64,000 nucleotides of DNA, taken from Talaromyces rugulosus (taxonomy: Eukaryota; Ascomycota; Eurotiomycetes; Eurotiales; Trichocomaceae). Within the stretch, counting starts at the first letter, position 1. Every line of letters begins with the position of its first letter. The notes under the pieces were generated by a model. The model had not been told where the DNA came from. It did no database searches and saw only the letters and a list, made by a program, of their open reading frames with translations. Location: the NCBI RefSeq assembly GCF_013368755.1, contig NC_049562.1:6634001-6698000 (forward strand), written 5' to 3'. The position numbers and the translations under genes were made by a program. Shown in pieces: positions 21,018 through 32,920 of the stretch.

Positions 21018-24000
21018 ATGGCCGCGATTGAACTACCTGAAGCGGAGAACCTTAGCACTTCCGATCGCCAGCAACTGGCCGAGTGGAATGGCACTGTCGC
21101 AGAAACACAGAGAGTGTGTGCCGACGAGCTGTTCGAGCGCGTTTGCAAGGAGAAGCCAAACGCAACGGCCGTCGAGGCGTGGGATGGCAACTTAACATTC
21201 CACGAACTCGATGTGAAGTCCTCCATGCTGGCCCGGCTGCTTGTACGGCGGGGTGTTGGCCCCGAAATTTTTGTACCAATCTGCTCAGACAAGTCATGCT
21301 GGACTACGATTGCAGTCTACGCTGTGACCAAGGCTGGCGGTGCCTTTGCGCTCCTGGATCCCTCCCATCCACTTTCTCGCTTGCAGGAGATCACAAATGA
21401 TCTCGGCGCACACCTGGTGCTCAGCTCGCCGGCACGCGCAGAGCTTGCAAGCCAGTTGGCTGATGGACTGCTAGTCGTCATCCTTGACGACCGCTTGGAA
21501 AAGCTCGCGCAAGTAGCCGAGGGACAGCCGGTGCCATCGGTCAAGATCCAGCCACATCATCCTCTCTATGTCGTCTTCACTTCGGGCTCGACCGGCAAGC
21601 CCAAAGGGGCCGTTCTGACCCATGCAGCTATGACATCTGCCTTACTGGCATATAAGGATGCCCTGCAGCTGGGCCCGCACGCACGGGTGCTGCAGTTTGC
21701 CTCATATTCTTTCGATGTGGGCGTCTACGACCAATATTGGTCCATCCTGCCGGGTGGTTGTCTCTGTGTGCCCTCAGATGACGACCGTCAGAATCGTCTG
21801 GAGGAGACCATCAACAAGTTACAGGCAAATTGGGTGCAGCTCACCCCTTCGGTGGCGCGCATCCTGAATCCTCGCAATGTGCCGTCACTGAGATACATAG
21901 TCCTCGGGGGGGAGAGTCTTGCACGCCGTGATCTTGATGCTTGGAGCTCCCATGTGCATGTGGTCGGCATTTATGGGCCTGCGGAATGCTCCATCGCCGT
22001 CACTATCCAGTCCTCTTTCGCACCATCCACACCATTGGCTACTCTCGGCCGTGCGTATGGGATAACGTGCTGGGTGGTTGACGAGCACGACCACACGCAA
22101 CTAATGCCTGTGGGTGCGACGGGTGAACTGGTCCTAGATGGGCAAATAGTCAGCCAACGTTACCTCAATAATCCGGAGCAGAATGCCAGGGCCTTCATCC
22201 AGAATCCACCCTGGCTGCCCGCGAACCGGATCTCGGATCGACTGATGTATAAGACGGGCGATCTGGTCCGGTACCAGTTGGATGGAACACTGTACTTCAT
22301 AGGCAGGAAGGACACGCAGGTGAAGCTGCGTGGCCAGCGCATTGAGCTGACCGAGGTCGAGCATCATGTCCGGCAGCATGTTCCAGGCCATCCTGAGATT
22401 GTTGCTGAGGTTGTCGTGCCCCCTAACCGATCGCCGTCGCTGAGTATCTTCATTCTCGCGCCATCTCATGATAATGAGGAGCAACTGTTTGGCCAGGCAG
22501 ATGAGGCCTTTAGAGCACAGATCCGGGATTTACAGTCACAAGTACGACGGAGCGTGCCGCGATATATGATCCCAGATCTGTATCTCCGCCTCAATCGCAT
22601 CCCTATGACCAAAACAGGCAAGACAGACCGCAGGCACCTTCGCGAGCAGGCAGCGCAGCTCACCGTCGACCAGTTGTCGCTCTACAGCGGCATCTCCACA
22701 GCCAACAAGGCGATGCCGATCGGTGCAGCGGAGGGGACCATGCAAGGACTCTGGGCCGACATCCTCGGGGTCGCTCGACTCAATATTGGGCGCAACGACT
22801 CGTGGGTATCGCTCGGCGGCGATTCTCTACTAGCAATGAAACTCGTGGGTAAGGTCCACCATACCCCTGGGCTGGCCAACTTCACCGTGCCGGACGTATT
22901 CAACCATCCCACGCTGGCGGATCTGGCACAGCTGGCAACCATGGAATCCGCTGGTCAGCAGCTGCTGCCGCTAGTTGAGCCATTCGCTCAGCTATCATCT
23001 ATCGAGAGAACTACTGTTCTTCAGGCGGCACGAGATCAGTGTCATCTGGCTCCTGGCAGGATTATAGAGGACATCTACCCTTGCACGGTGCTACAGGAAC
23101 GCATAATCCGGCCGTCAGTGCAGCGGCTGGGAAACTATACCCTGCGGATGCAGTTTGACATGCCTGCTGACTTGGACGTGGACCGACTGGCGCAGGCCTG
23201 GAAACACGTGGTAGCCTGCCATCCCATCCTGCGCACGCGAATTATCGAGGCTGGAGTGGAGCGGTGGCTCCAAGCGGTTGTCCGTGAACAGATTCCCCTG
23301 GACCGCCCAACAAGTCTCGAAAACTACAATGTCCAGTACGCAGATATCTGGGGAATTGGGCAACGCCAGGCGCGTGCGGCTTTAAGTCCGAATAAGGACA
23401 TCCTGGTAGTGATACTGCATCATGTTTTATATGATCTATACACCCTCACACAGCTCTTTCAACATATGGACCACGAGTACCGTGCGGAAATTCCATCTTC
23501 ACCAGCCGTCATACCATACAGCGCGTTTGTCAAATGGACCCGGGAGATCGAGTCGTCCACCCGGCAGTTCTGGAACAACATGTTTGACGGTTTCCACGGT
23601 AGAGTATTCCCACCGCTACCTTCTTCACTCCATCAATCTCTGGAGAACTCCGAACTGCACCAGCACGTACCCCTGGTCCCTGATGAGTTTACCGCCTCGA
23701 ACAAGTTGGCCCTGGCCCTGGCGATCGCAACTTCGTGGCATATCAACGTGCCGGACGTCGCCTTTGGCTTCACTATGGCTCGCCGCGGGGCGCCTGTGCA
23801 TGATATCGCAGCGATGGCGGCGCCAGCGGCGACCATCTTGCCTATCCGAGTGCGCCTGGATGAGGAGATTAGTCTGGGGGCGAGTCTACAGCGCATGAAG
23901 CTACAGGCTCTGGAAATGATGTCTTATGAAGGCATAGAAGCGCGCGATATCGCTGCTCTCAATCCTGGCGCCGCTGCCGCAGGCCAATTCCAGACCCTGT

Positions 24001-24323
24001 TGCTCATACAACCAGACACATCGCAGGACTTCCCCGGTCTGTTTAAGCGGTGGCAGATGATCACGGATCGCATGCGAGCACAATGGGCACTGATGCTGGC
24101 ATGCTGGCTTTCAGCGGATTCAGTGACGCTGACGGCAAAGTTTGACCGAGAAGTCATCGACGACACACAGGTCCAGGCCTTCCTGGGTGAGATAAAGGCC
24201 GTTATGGCCTTAATGCATGACAGCCCCCAGATTTTGGTGAAGGATACCCATGCTCGGGTGCTCGATGAGGCTAAGGTGCCTGTTCAGGTTGCTGTCAAGC
24301 CGGTTGATTTGGTTGAACCTTGA
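21018..24323 (+). CDS. NRPS-like synthetase, domain order A-T-C (candidate acyl ligase/transferase of the terpene cluster)
   Basis: Single exon, 1101 residues from ATG 21018 (good Kozak context, family-like MAAIELPEAENLS). The adenylation domain has FTSGSTGKPKGA (about 185-197), YGPAECSIA, YKTGDLVRY, GRKDTQVKLRGQRIEL and the catalytic Lys in MTKTGKTDRR (about 530). The carrier domain has LGGDSLLA (Ser near 602). The C-terminal condensation domain has an intact HHVLYD (about 800), i.e. HHxxxD with Leu for the usual Gly. By alignment to GrsA, I read the pocket residues as D-V-Y-S-V-G-I-I-A, keeping the Asp that contacts an alpha-amino group. A-T-C proteins can transfer an activated acid to an alcohol or amine; A. 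oryzae AstA does this for aryl acids in astellolides. Here the acid may be an amino acid. Confidence 0.88.
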   Translation: MAAIELPEAENLSTSDRQQLAEWNGTVAETQRVCADELFERVCKEKPNATAVEAWDGNLTFHELDVKSSMLARLLVRRGVGPEIFVPICSDKSCWTTIAVYAVTKAGGAFALLDPSHPLSRLQEITNDLGAHLVLSSPARAELASQLADGLLVVILDDRLEKLAQVAEGQPVPSVKIQPHHPLYVVFTSGSTGKPKGAVLTHAAMTSALLAYKDALQLGPHARVLQFASYSFDVGVYDQYWSILPGGCLCVPSDDDRQNRLEETINKLQANWVQLTPSVARILNPRNVPSLRYIVLGGESLARRDLDAWSSHVHVVGIYGPAECSIAVTIQSSFAPSTPLATLGRAYGITCWVVDEHDHTQLMPVGATGELVLDGQIVSQRYLNNPEQNARAFIQNPPWLPANRISDRLMYKTGDLVRYQLDGTLYFIGRKDTQVKLRGQRIELTEVEHHVRQHVPGHPEIVAEVVVPPNRSPSLSIFILAPSHDNEEQLFGQADEAFRAQIRDLQSQVRRSVPRYMIPDLYLRLNRIPMTKTGKTDRRHLREQAAQLTVDQLSLYSGISTANKAMPIGAAEGTMQGLWADILGVARLNIGRNDSWVSLGGDSLLAMKLVGKVHHTPGLANFTVPDVFNHPTLADLAQLATMESAGQQLLPLVEPFAQLSSIERTTVLQAARDQCHLAPGRIIEDIYPCTVLQERIIRPSVQRLGNYTLRMQFDMPADLDVDRLAQAWKHVVACHPILRTRIIEAGVERWLQAVVREQIPLDRPTSLENYNVQYADIWGIGQRQARAALSPNKDILVVILHHVLYDLYTLTQLFQHMDHEYRAEIPSSPAVIPYSAFVKWTREIESSTRQFWNNMFDGFHGRVFPPLPSSLHQSLENSELHQHVPLVPDEFTASNKLALALAIATSWHINVPDVAFGFTMARRGAPVHDIAAMAAPAATILPIRVRLDEEISLGASLQRMKLQALEMMSYEGIEARDIAALNPGAAAAGQFQTLLLIQPDTSQDFPGLFKRWQMITDRMRAQWALMLACWLSADSVTLTAKFDREVIDDTQVQAFLGEIKAVMALMHDSPQILVKDTHARVLDEAKVPVQVAVKPVDLVEP

Positions 24324-24961
24324 GGGAGTTACTATAACAGTGCGAGTTTCGGTCAATTTTCTGGTCGATTATTTCGATGACGGGAAAAGCCATATTACGT
24401 TCACCATACATTGCGGCCCACACTCTTTATGTTCACGAGCTTAGCGTTAGAATTCTACAATTTGATTATTTATTACCTCTATGCCTTGCTCTAGGACTCC
24501 CAAAAGTGATGCTGTAAAAGTCACTTGAGTACTTACTGATATAACTACTACAATAGTACCTACTGGATCTCAACAATCAAGCAGTTACGACAATCGATGT
24601 TTGACACTTGACGGCCTCGCTTACACCGTACCTGGATATGCGATCCACTTATGTATCATGGGATAACAAGCCAAGACTTTGAATGGGATATTACCTTTGC
24701 TGACTCGGTCGGAGTTATGCAAAAAAAGGTGTTTCGAAAAGTACAAGCAAAAGCGAAAAAGTACCCATACAACCTGCCATCGTAGAAGCTCTTAGATTTC
24801 TAATTCGAAATATGGCAAGCAAGACAGCCTTTCTCGTTTTCAGGTATCCTCTTGAGATCCATGTTGTTTTTAATGCAGGAATATATTAGAGGAAGGTGGA
24901 AACAATACAAGGCACAAGATCGTAGAAGAGAAAAGAAGAAGGGGAAACACCAGATTAAAAC
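24324..24961. other. Intergenic between convergent genes
   Basis: 638 bp separating the 3' ends of the NRPS-like gene and P450 2. No gene or repeat seen. Confidence 0.5.
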
Positions 24962-26626
24962 CTACTGCCGTGGAGTTAGGGATATATTCAAAGGGGGCAC
25001 ATTCCACGAGACAAACGAGTCATGGCCAGAAACCCAGGTGTCATTCTTTCCTCCTTTACTAACATCGCCTTCCAGTGCCACGTCGAACCGCCATAGCATG
25101 CGGGCTAGGATGAGTTTCATACTATCGTAAGCGAACTTTTTGCCGATACAGTTCCGAGGGCCGACGGAGAACGGTTGAAAACAGTCCTTTGAGTCACCGT
25201 CGAATTGCTTGTCACCCGTCCATCGCTCTGGTCGGAACTGGTCTGGATAAAGAAAATTGGCCGAGGATTGGTACGCGGCCCAATGACTGATGTTTACCAC
25301 TGTCTGAAAAGAAAAAGAAAACCCCTGTCAGCTGGAATATATAACGAAAATAAATGGAACAAGGACGTACCGTTCCTGGCACGAATTGGCCATCAATTAT
25401 GGCACCCTCTTTGGGAGTCTGGCGCGGAAAGCCGTTTGTAATCGGTGGGCGCATGCGTAGAGTCTCCTGCAGGACGGCCTGCAGGTACTCCAGTTGATTT
25501 ACTGTGATGAGAGTGATGTCCCGCTCGTTCTGGAAGTTCCGAGTCAATTCAGCACGTAATTTCCGCATCGTATCCTGATGAGTGATCAAGAAGTATATGG
25601 CATAGGTCAAGGCGATGGAGGTCGTCTCGCTGCCAGCCAGGATGAGAATGCTGGCCTGGTTCTCTAGCTCGTGATTTGTGATGCTGCCCAGCTCGACGGC
25701 CTTTTGCATGTAGTGGATAAAATCCGATCGCTCGACGGTAGTAGACGTGCGGGTGCGCACCTTTTCGAGGGCCATGCGCGTGTGCTTCTCCTTCTCTTCC
25801 ACAAGCGAGGCAGGAAGCATCATCACGAGCAGCCTGTTCAGCGGCCGGAAGCGGTGTACAACCTGCAACAGGGTGGCCACGTAAAAGTAGTCTAGCACCA
25901 TTTTCACCCACTCATGAAATTCGGAGGTCTTGAGGCATCCAAACGTGTCACCAAATGCCAGGTCCCCAATCAGATCAAACGTTGCATAATTGTTCCACGC
26001 TCGTAGATCAGATGCCAAGCCCTGCTGCGCACGCTTTTGTAGCTGGTCCAATAGCAGGTCAACATTTCCCTGTATGATCGATTCCTGTTCTAACAATGCC
26101 TTCTGCGAAAAGGCCGGCGCCAGCGACCGCCGTATCCGCCCGTGATTGGTGTCGTCGGCCATGGTTATGGACCCAGGGTCTACCAGCATGTCGTTGAAGA
26201 AGGTACGGTCTCGGGGTAACGGTGCCTTGACTCCGCGTCGAGCGTAGATATCATTCCAAGCGGGGGCAGATATGTACGAGAGCTCCGATGGTCCCAGGCG
26301 CACGACGGGGCCGTACTTTTCATGCGCCGCCTGCACAAAAAGATGCCATCGGCCTCGAAGTTGTGCGATTGCCAAGGGGATTGATGAGGCGGCATATAGC
26401 TTAGACCCGGGATACTTGGCCAGCGGATGCAAGTAAATGTTGTATAGGATCTTGGTGAACCATGCCAAACCCTAGATCAAGATAGACAGATGAGCTCAAC
26501 TCTCCTTCCATATTCTCATTCGAGATTACTCACTATGAGCCAAAGTGAGGTTACTCCCACCGCTCGTGCCGAGCTGGTGTCAGCAAGAGTAAAGGAGGGA
26601 TGATGGAAGAATTGCTTGAAGTCCAT
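24962..26626 (-). CDS. Cytochrome P450 monooxygenase (cluster P450 2)
   Basis: Three exons (26626-26534, 26471-25371, 25303-24962) with introns of 62 and 67 bp give 511 residues. Exon 1 plus the first residues of exon 2 form the membrane anchor (ending LWLIGLAWFTKI), followed by YNIYLHPLAKYPGSKLYA, typical of isotrichodermin-C15-hydroxylase-like P450s. The I-helix is LAGSETTSIAL, the K-helix QETLRMRPP, the PERW motif is FRPERWTG, and the haem loop FSVGPRNCIGK. The second intron splits PGT/TVVNISHWAAY. All catalytic elements are intact. It is divergent from the cyclase gene, sharing a 1.2-kb upstream region. Likely a scaffold oxidase for the drimane product; site unknown. Confidence 0.9.
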
Positions 26627-27822
26627 TGCTCGGAAATTTGCGCCGATGGCAGGAAGTATTCTTCGGGCAGCGCTAGGAACTGCAGCGGAGAGCCCATCGG
26701 GAAATGGTGACTGCCAGGTAATACTTTATAATTACTCGTACGTAGTCCAGGCGAAGGGTTTCTCTCGTGCCAACTTGAGGTCTACCTGTAAGGAGGCCCG
26801 AGGCCACCATGATCGGCGTCGACATACTCTGTACTACCATGACGAAAATAATAACGGGCCGCAAGTGGGCCGTCCCGCTAGCAGCGAAATGGAAACGTAT
26901 GACGGAGAGGGCTTTTGAACATAGAATGTGGTAAATTCCAAAAGCTTGGGGGGGGTTATTTCTTGACTCAAAAAGACATATCCCGTTGCTCCAGATCCTT
27001 CTTAAATAGCAGATAGCAGCGGTGATGAATCTAACTATGAAAGACGATGATCATAGATTACGATAACATCAAATATTATTGAATAATCCATACTGGGTAC
27101 CAGAATTATGATTGCCATAACACGGTATATATTTCCCTTTGAGTGCGCTGATTCAGCTGACCAGGAACAAGCCACATAATTTGAAGCGTTGAGCCATGAA
27201 CCCCCCTCGTGGACAAGGCTAAGCAAACCCTTACTCAATGGGCTGAATCTGGATTTCACACAGCAGGCATGCATCCAGACTGACGGATTCATTCACCGTG
27301 TAAACACTGGAATGCGATCTACTCCACACCTGCACTCTTCACTAGCAGGCCATTTAAGACACAGATGACGGCAGTGGGAACACGCACTTGACGTTGACTC
27401 GGTCTTTCCTTTCCCCGTCCCCTTGCCCGATTCTCCAGGCTACACAATCAAGAATGTTCTGGTCCATCATTCATCATCGAAGACACCATCACTGTTTGTT
27501 CTCTGAAGGGTAACATGACTTGGCAATGTCTCCCTTGCTGGACACGAAGACTTTACGTATGCTTGCCGATTGAAAGATGTAATTGACATTTCAAGATCGA
27601 CAATAAGTGCAGGAGAACAATAGGAACAGTAGCAGTCATCATTCCCGAGTACTCCTTACGTGTAGTATGTTCCATGAATCCTGGTTCGGGATATATCTAT
27701 AACTCATCAAGGACAAATTACCGTGAGACTTAAATCAATCATGTACATGAAGACCTGGTGATTCCTGTTTCGCTTTGTCTCATTGAGGTCATTTTGTCAA
27801 GTGCTACATAATATATCACACG
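26627..27822. promoter_or_regulatory. Divergent upstream region, P450 2 / terpene cyclase
   Basis: 1.2 kb with no supported gene. It separates the two divergent starts and should contain both promoters. Confidence 0.45.
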
Positions 27823-29451
27823 ATGGCCATTCAAAAATTCGAATCTACGTATACAGCCGTTCTCCTGGAACTATTCAATGTGGTGGTGAAAACTTCATTA
27901 GATGAACTCACTGCCGTACCGCGCTTGGCTTATCAGTCCCTAATATGCTACTCCTCGACTCTCCAGTACCAGCGTAATGAAATATCCTACGATGAATACA
28001 AGCGACATCTGGAGGCAGAGTGGAATCTGCCGCCCCGTGTCATCGATACTATGTTTGCGCAGGTCCGGGGGACTATGACTGTCAACACAGACCTGCTCGA
28101 GCAGCTCCGTCGCCTAAAGACTACGACAGGTGGCCGGCTACAGATCTACGCTGTCTCTAATGCGTCAGAGAAAGACTATGCCCACATTCGGTCATTGCCG
28201 GTAGACTGGACTATTTTTGACCATATCTTCACATCGGCCGAGATGGGGATGCGCAAGCCTGAGCTACGATGCTTTCGCCATGTGCTTCAAAGCACTTCTA
28301 AGTCGCCGCACGAAATCATCTTTATTGACCCGGAGCCGGAAAATGTTCTGACGGCGCAGTCACTCGGTATGAAGGGCATAAAATCAACATCTGCCGCGGA
28401 GATCGAGCAGATTCTGCACAATTTGATCCTGGATCCACTATCGCGAGCACGATCCTTTCTGCAACAGCACGCAAAGCAGCTACACTCGGTCTGTGAAAAC
28501 GGCACCATTATGAAAGAGAACTTTGCTCAATTGCTGATTCTAGAGGCAACAGGGGATAAGTGAGTTTCCTTGTCTGGCCTTGTTTTTGATCGAATAGCTA
28601 ACATTTGGATCTGAAGGACCCTCATTGAACTGGAACATAAGGACAAATCTTCTACATGGAACTTCTTCATAGGTGGGTTGATCTCAGAGCCCAGCTCCCG
28701 CCTATTCCCAATCATTCTCCCATTGATGCCTTTTCTTATCAGGGACTCCAATCTTTACAAAATCAAACTTTCCCGACGATCTGGACACTACTTCCATGGC
28801 CACCACTGTGCTAGGGATAGAGGAGAAAGAAGCCCATCAATTACTAGATCGGATGCTACAATACGTCAACCAGGATGGCCTCATCTTGGTAATTAGCCCT
28901 TGCCCTATTCGATGGGAAGCCAAAAAAAGCTGATAAGACAGACCTTTTTCACCGACCGCAAAAACCGCATCGACCCTGTCGTGTGTGTGAACGTACTGAC
29001 GCTCTTTTACACATATGGCCGTGGCCATGAACTCGCGCCGACGCTGGAATGGATCCGCCAGGTGGTGATCAAGCGTGCGTACATGCATGGAACCCCGTTC
29101 TATCCTAACCCGGAGCAGTTTCTGTTCTTTTTAGGGCGGCTGCTTCGGCATGTGCCACACCTCGGCGGTATTTTCGAAGAGCTGCGACAACTTCTTCGCG
29201 AACGCCTGAAGGAACGACTGGGTCTACCTGCCGATCCTATCGCACTTGTCATGCGCCTGATTTCCTGCAACGAGATGGGTATACGGGATGTTCGTGGAAT
29301 GAATCGCCTGCTGGCCATGCAATGTGTGGACGGGGGATGGGAGCCTGGGGCGATGTACACATATGCGTCTAAGAACATCTCCATTGGAAATCGCGGGGTG
29401 TCGACTGTGTTTGCCATACAGGCAATTGAAGGGTATCGAAAGCGATTCTAG
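27823..29451 (+). CDS. HAD-like/class II terpene cyclase, candidate drimanyl-diphosphate synthase (AstC/DrtB type)
   Basis: Four exons (27823-28559, 28617-28672, 28743-28888, 28942-29451; introns 57, 70 and 53 bp) give 482 residues. Residues 1-235 form a HAD-like domain whose motif I is [11 protein letters not shown]: the nucleophile Asp is Glu16 and the other Asp is Asn; motif IV reads FIDPEPEN instead of VDDKLEN. So it is probably phosphatase-dead. Then [20 protein letters not shown] leads to the class II motif DLDTT at 277-281, the acid that protonates a terminal alkene. The C-terminal alpha-barrel contains [12 protein letters not shown] and the QW-like [15 protein letters not shown]. This fusion is diagnostic of the fungal drimane-type cyclases, which turn farnesyl diphosphate into drimanyl diphosphate. 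The retained diphosphate would need the HAD phosphatase at 17401. Confidence 0.92.
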
Positions 29452-30442
29452 ATCTATCTACCTCCGAGTCTAAATTATAGCAGGTGGCGGATTGTCATCT
29501 AGGAGTATTGCATATTACTCCGCCTTTCCATGCTCTCTAATATATTCTTCGTCACAGCCACCATAGACCAGTTTTCCCTCTACTTCCTCTTGATATCGTA
29601 TTTGAAATGAAACAGATCCATTGCATCTACATATTAAATAGCCCTATGCCTTGAGAATTAGTGAATTATTGTTCAGGGAATTCTTTACATGCACCATCCA
29701 CAGCACTAGAGAAGCATTCCAATAAACCCTAATCCATCTAGAAGTCTACTAAAACCTTCTGAAAACGCCAACTAAAACCAACGTTAAAACCTTAAACGTG
29801 AACCAGTCTATGTAGTAATAATTTGGGATGTCGCTGCTCAGGTCAAGCGACACTCTAAACCTACCATCCCAAATCCTATGGTGGATAGTAGAGATATGTG
29901 TGTGTAAATAATTCAAGCACGTTCAACTTCGGACGAGAATTTCGAGCTCTATGCAGAAGTCCGCGCCCCTCCACACACCCTGGTCATAGCCAGCGAAATC
30001 CATTGGCTGGACTACCATCCTTGAAAACCGGTATTTTTTTTTTGTCACGAGGCCCAAGCTCCGTCAAGATTCAAATTTACGATCGATCACAAGCCTGCGA
30101 CTTACATCCTACCAGTAAGGACATCGGAAGTGTGGGACCAAGCCAAGGTCATTGGTGGCGAAACTTGTGTATCGTTACACCTACATTAACTGAATATGTT
30201 AAAGTCCGATGTTGATCTCTCCAAACTCTACGTCCCCGGCGATCGGGTTTTGTGGTTGACGACACACTCGATATGCAGGGTATGTATGCATCCTTCAGTA
30301 AGGATGGCCCTTACATATAGAGCCCAGCCTCGCACTTCACACTGATGTCCAAATCACCCACAACTCACCGGTTCCTAAATCTGTGCATCCCAACTAAGCC
30401 GTGTGAACAAATTTTGCTCTGCTAAGAACATCTGAAACGATC
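29452..30442. other. Intergenic, about 1 kb
   Basis: Contains a strong palindrome (29818-29878, listed separately) and no supported gene. The frame at 29898-30215 is compositionally unconvincing. Confidence 0.5.
29818..29878. repeat. Nested inverted repeat (possible cruciform/RNA hairpin)
   Basis: Outer arms ATTTGGGATG and CATCCCAAAT enclose inner arms GTCGCT and AGCGAC with a 10-base loop (GCTCAGGTCA). It sits 370 bp after the cyclase stop codon. It may be a terminator-like structure, the core of a small MITE, or chance. Confidence 0.6.
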
Positions 30443-31539
30443 ATGTCTGACATCCGAAATGTCGTTGTCCTTGGGGTACGAGATGTTCCCGTCCCCAGCC
30501 CCCCCCCCGCCATTGGAGGTATAAACTTACATTATCAATGGGTCAGGCGACTGGGTTGGTTGGTAAAGAAATTGTCAAGGCCCTTCTCGACGATGGCTCC
30601 TTCTACGTGACGATTGTCAGACGTATAGGAGGCAGTTCGTCTCGGCCGTTCCCTGAGTCGAGTCGCCTACGCGAGGTTGGCGACGTCGACTACAGCTCGG
30701 TCAACTCACTAAAGAAGGCTTTCGAAGGTCAGCATGCCGTCGTCGAGGCTCTAAACCCTAGCGGAGTCGTGCACCAGGACAAGATCGTTCAGGCAGCGGT
30801 CGAAACAGAATCGGTACGACACATTATCACACCCGATTTTAGCGGCAACTATCTGAATGAGCATATCCACGAGCTTCGAATTTATGACGATAAGGTGGAA
30901 GCGCATAAGGTCACCAAGCAGCTCATCCAGCAACGAGATTCCCTGCACTGGACCGCCATCCTCACTGGGGCCTTCTTTGACTGGGGTATGTTACAGATTA
31001 GGGATTCTATTATAGAGGGAAACTTAGTTTACTCAATACTAATTAAATTTCTACTAGCAATCGATAACGGCATCTTCTGGGTGGATGCTAAGGCAAGGCA
31101 GGTGACGATCTTTGGTTCAGGCAACCAGCGTAACGCTTATGCAGCTCTTGATGTTGTCGGTCGGGCTACGATACGTGTACTAAAAGACCCTAAGGCCTAC
31201 CAGGACCGACAGGCGTACTTTGCAGATTATATTATTAGCTGCAATGATCTCCTGAATACCCTCAATGAGTTGGAATACCAAACCTGGACGGCCAAAAACG
31301 TGAGTTTGGATGACTTCTACGAGCAAGGTAAGAAACTCTGGGACGAAGACACCGCCAAGGGAGTCCAGGATCGACGCAGTACGATGGGGTACATCATGCT
31401 TGGTACATATGGATGTTTCAACGAGGAAGACCGCTATTCTACAGACTACACAGGTCGTGTGGAACCAGGATTCGGATGGACTCGGGATCAATTTGCCCAA
31501 GAACTTCAAAAGGCCATTGATAAGGCAAGACAAGAGTAA
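30443..31539 (+). CDS. NmrA-like / isoflavone-reductase-like NAD(P)-binding protein
   Basis: Three exons (30443-30475, 30547-30985, 31058-31539; introns 71 and 72 bp) give 317 residues. The first splice creates the Rossmann motif VVVLGATGLVGKEIV. Later features are the HIITPDFSGN stretch, the cofactor-domain LTGAFFDW/AIDNGIFWVD (joined across intron 2) and VTIFGSGNQRNAYAALDVVGRA, all typical of the NmrA/phenylcoumaran-reductase group. The second intron lies in an open frame, so it can be missed. Such enzymes reduce double bonds or sense NAD(P)H; in a terpene cluster a reductase role is likelier. It lies 1 kb downstream of the cyclase on the same strand. Confidence 0.85.
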
Positions 31540-32920
31540 ATAATCATAGCACCTATTCACAGAAGTCGTTCCCATGTCTGTGTGTACACAGATGTCAAGC
31601 TGTAATCGTTTCGATCGGTGGCGAATCAAGCGATGTACTGTCATTTACTGGAAAACATAATATAAACGATCACTCCTAAAATGGCCTTTGTAAATCTTTA
31701 TTCTATTGCTGATAGTCTCTTACGTCTGTGGGGGGGGGGGTCTGTAGAGAGTCATCTGCCGAGGAAAGGGCCATGCAGTATGTAACGTAGCATTCTTTGA
31801 AGCTCTATGTGCTATTACATCAGATCTGACATTGGCAAAGGCAATAGAAGTATTAAACTTATCGTATCCACCTGGTGATGCTTGTGACACTTTCTTAAGC
31901 GCGAATACGCTTTCAAGACAAGAAGTGAGACAAAAAGGATCACGGACCGTGGGAAGAAAAGCGGAGAAGTAGGATTACAATTGAAAAACTACATTTGCGA
32001 GACTCTGAATAAATTTTGCTTCGTCATCATTTTTGTGACCGAACAATGACACCTGGCCCTGCCTCTCTACAACCTCATCTACACTAGTAGGTTTCTTTAT
32101 CCTAGAAATGTAACATCTGCGTTCGTCAGCAAGTAGAGACGTTTGACTCCACCTGCTGACTCTGGAATTGTGAAATGACTCTAAATATATCCACGTTTAC
32201 GACCATGGATCAAAAAAGGGAATCTCAAAAAAAAACTCTGTTCATGGACAGGATGACGATGGATGTTCTTCCCAATGCTACTCCAAAGTGCAGCTGTCAT
32301 CAACTATAGTTAGATACGCAGGTATGAACATTCCTCCCGGATAGAAGAAGCTGATTATACCGATGATTTCCGGTTTCATAACATTTCGCTGTCGTGAATA
32401 TCCTTGCCATAATACTTCAACCTGCTATCCAGCGTACTCCTCTAGCTCATGATGTAGGCTTTACATCCTCATACTTCATATTTTCAAGACAGGCAATTAC
32501 CGCATTCAATTCATCTCTACCAGTTCAGACTGTTGTATTTGGGACCAAAAGGAAAGTCTCAGTGGCACAAAGATGTTATGATACGGGATAAACCAGCCGG
32601 TAAATGACATACTTCCTTGGTTCTGGCATTAAGACTGAGTCCACATCCTCTCTACAGTCAAGTGCAATTATATCCACACATGTGTCACAGTATCAGACTA
32701 GGCCTGGCCAGAACTGAGTCTGATAGTCATTCATTTGAAACCAAATTTAAGTCTGAGCTGAATGCAGTCAAGGGAGAATGTCTATATTGCCACAGAGACG
32801 ACTCCACCAAGAGAGATATAAGAATCAAGATGATCCAAGTCATACCAACACACAATTCGAAAACAGCAACCTGAACTACCTTTTCTATTCAATTTTTAAC
32901 CATTTCTACCACCCACAGTC
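31540..32920. other. Intergenic, 1.4 kb
   Basis: Contains an 11-12 base G run near 31729-31740. No gene recognised; possibly the right-hand buffer of the cluster. Confidence 0.45.

Noticed and set aside
29898..30215. Frame of 105 codons upstream of the NmrA-like gene
   Set aside because: No recognisable domain; biased composition suggests a chance frame.
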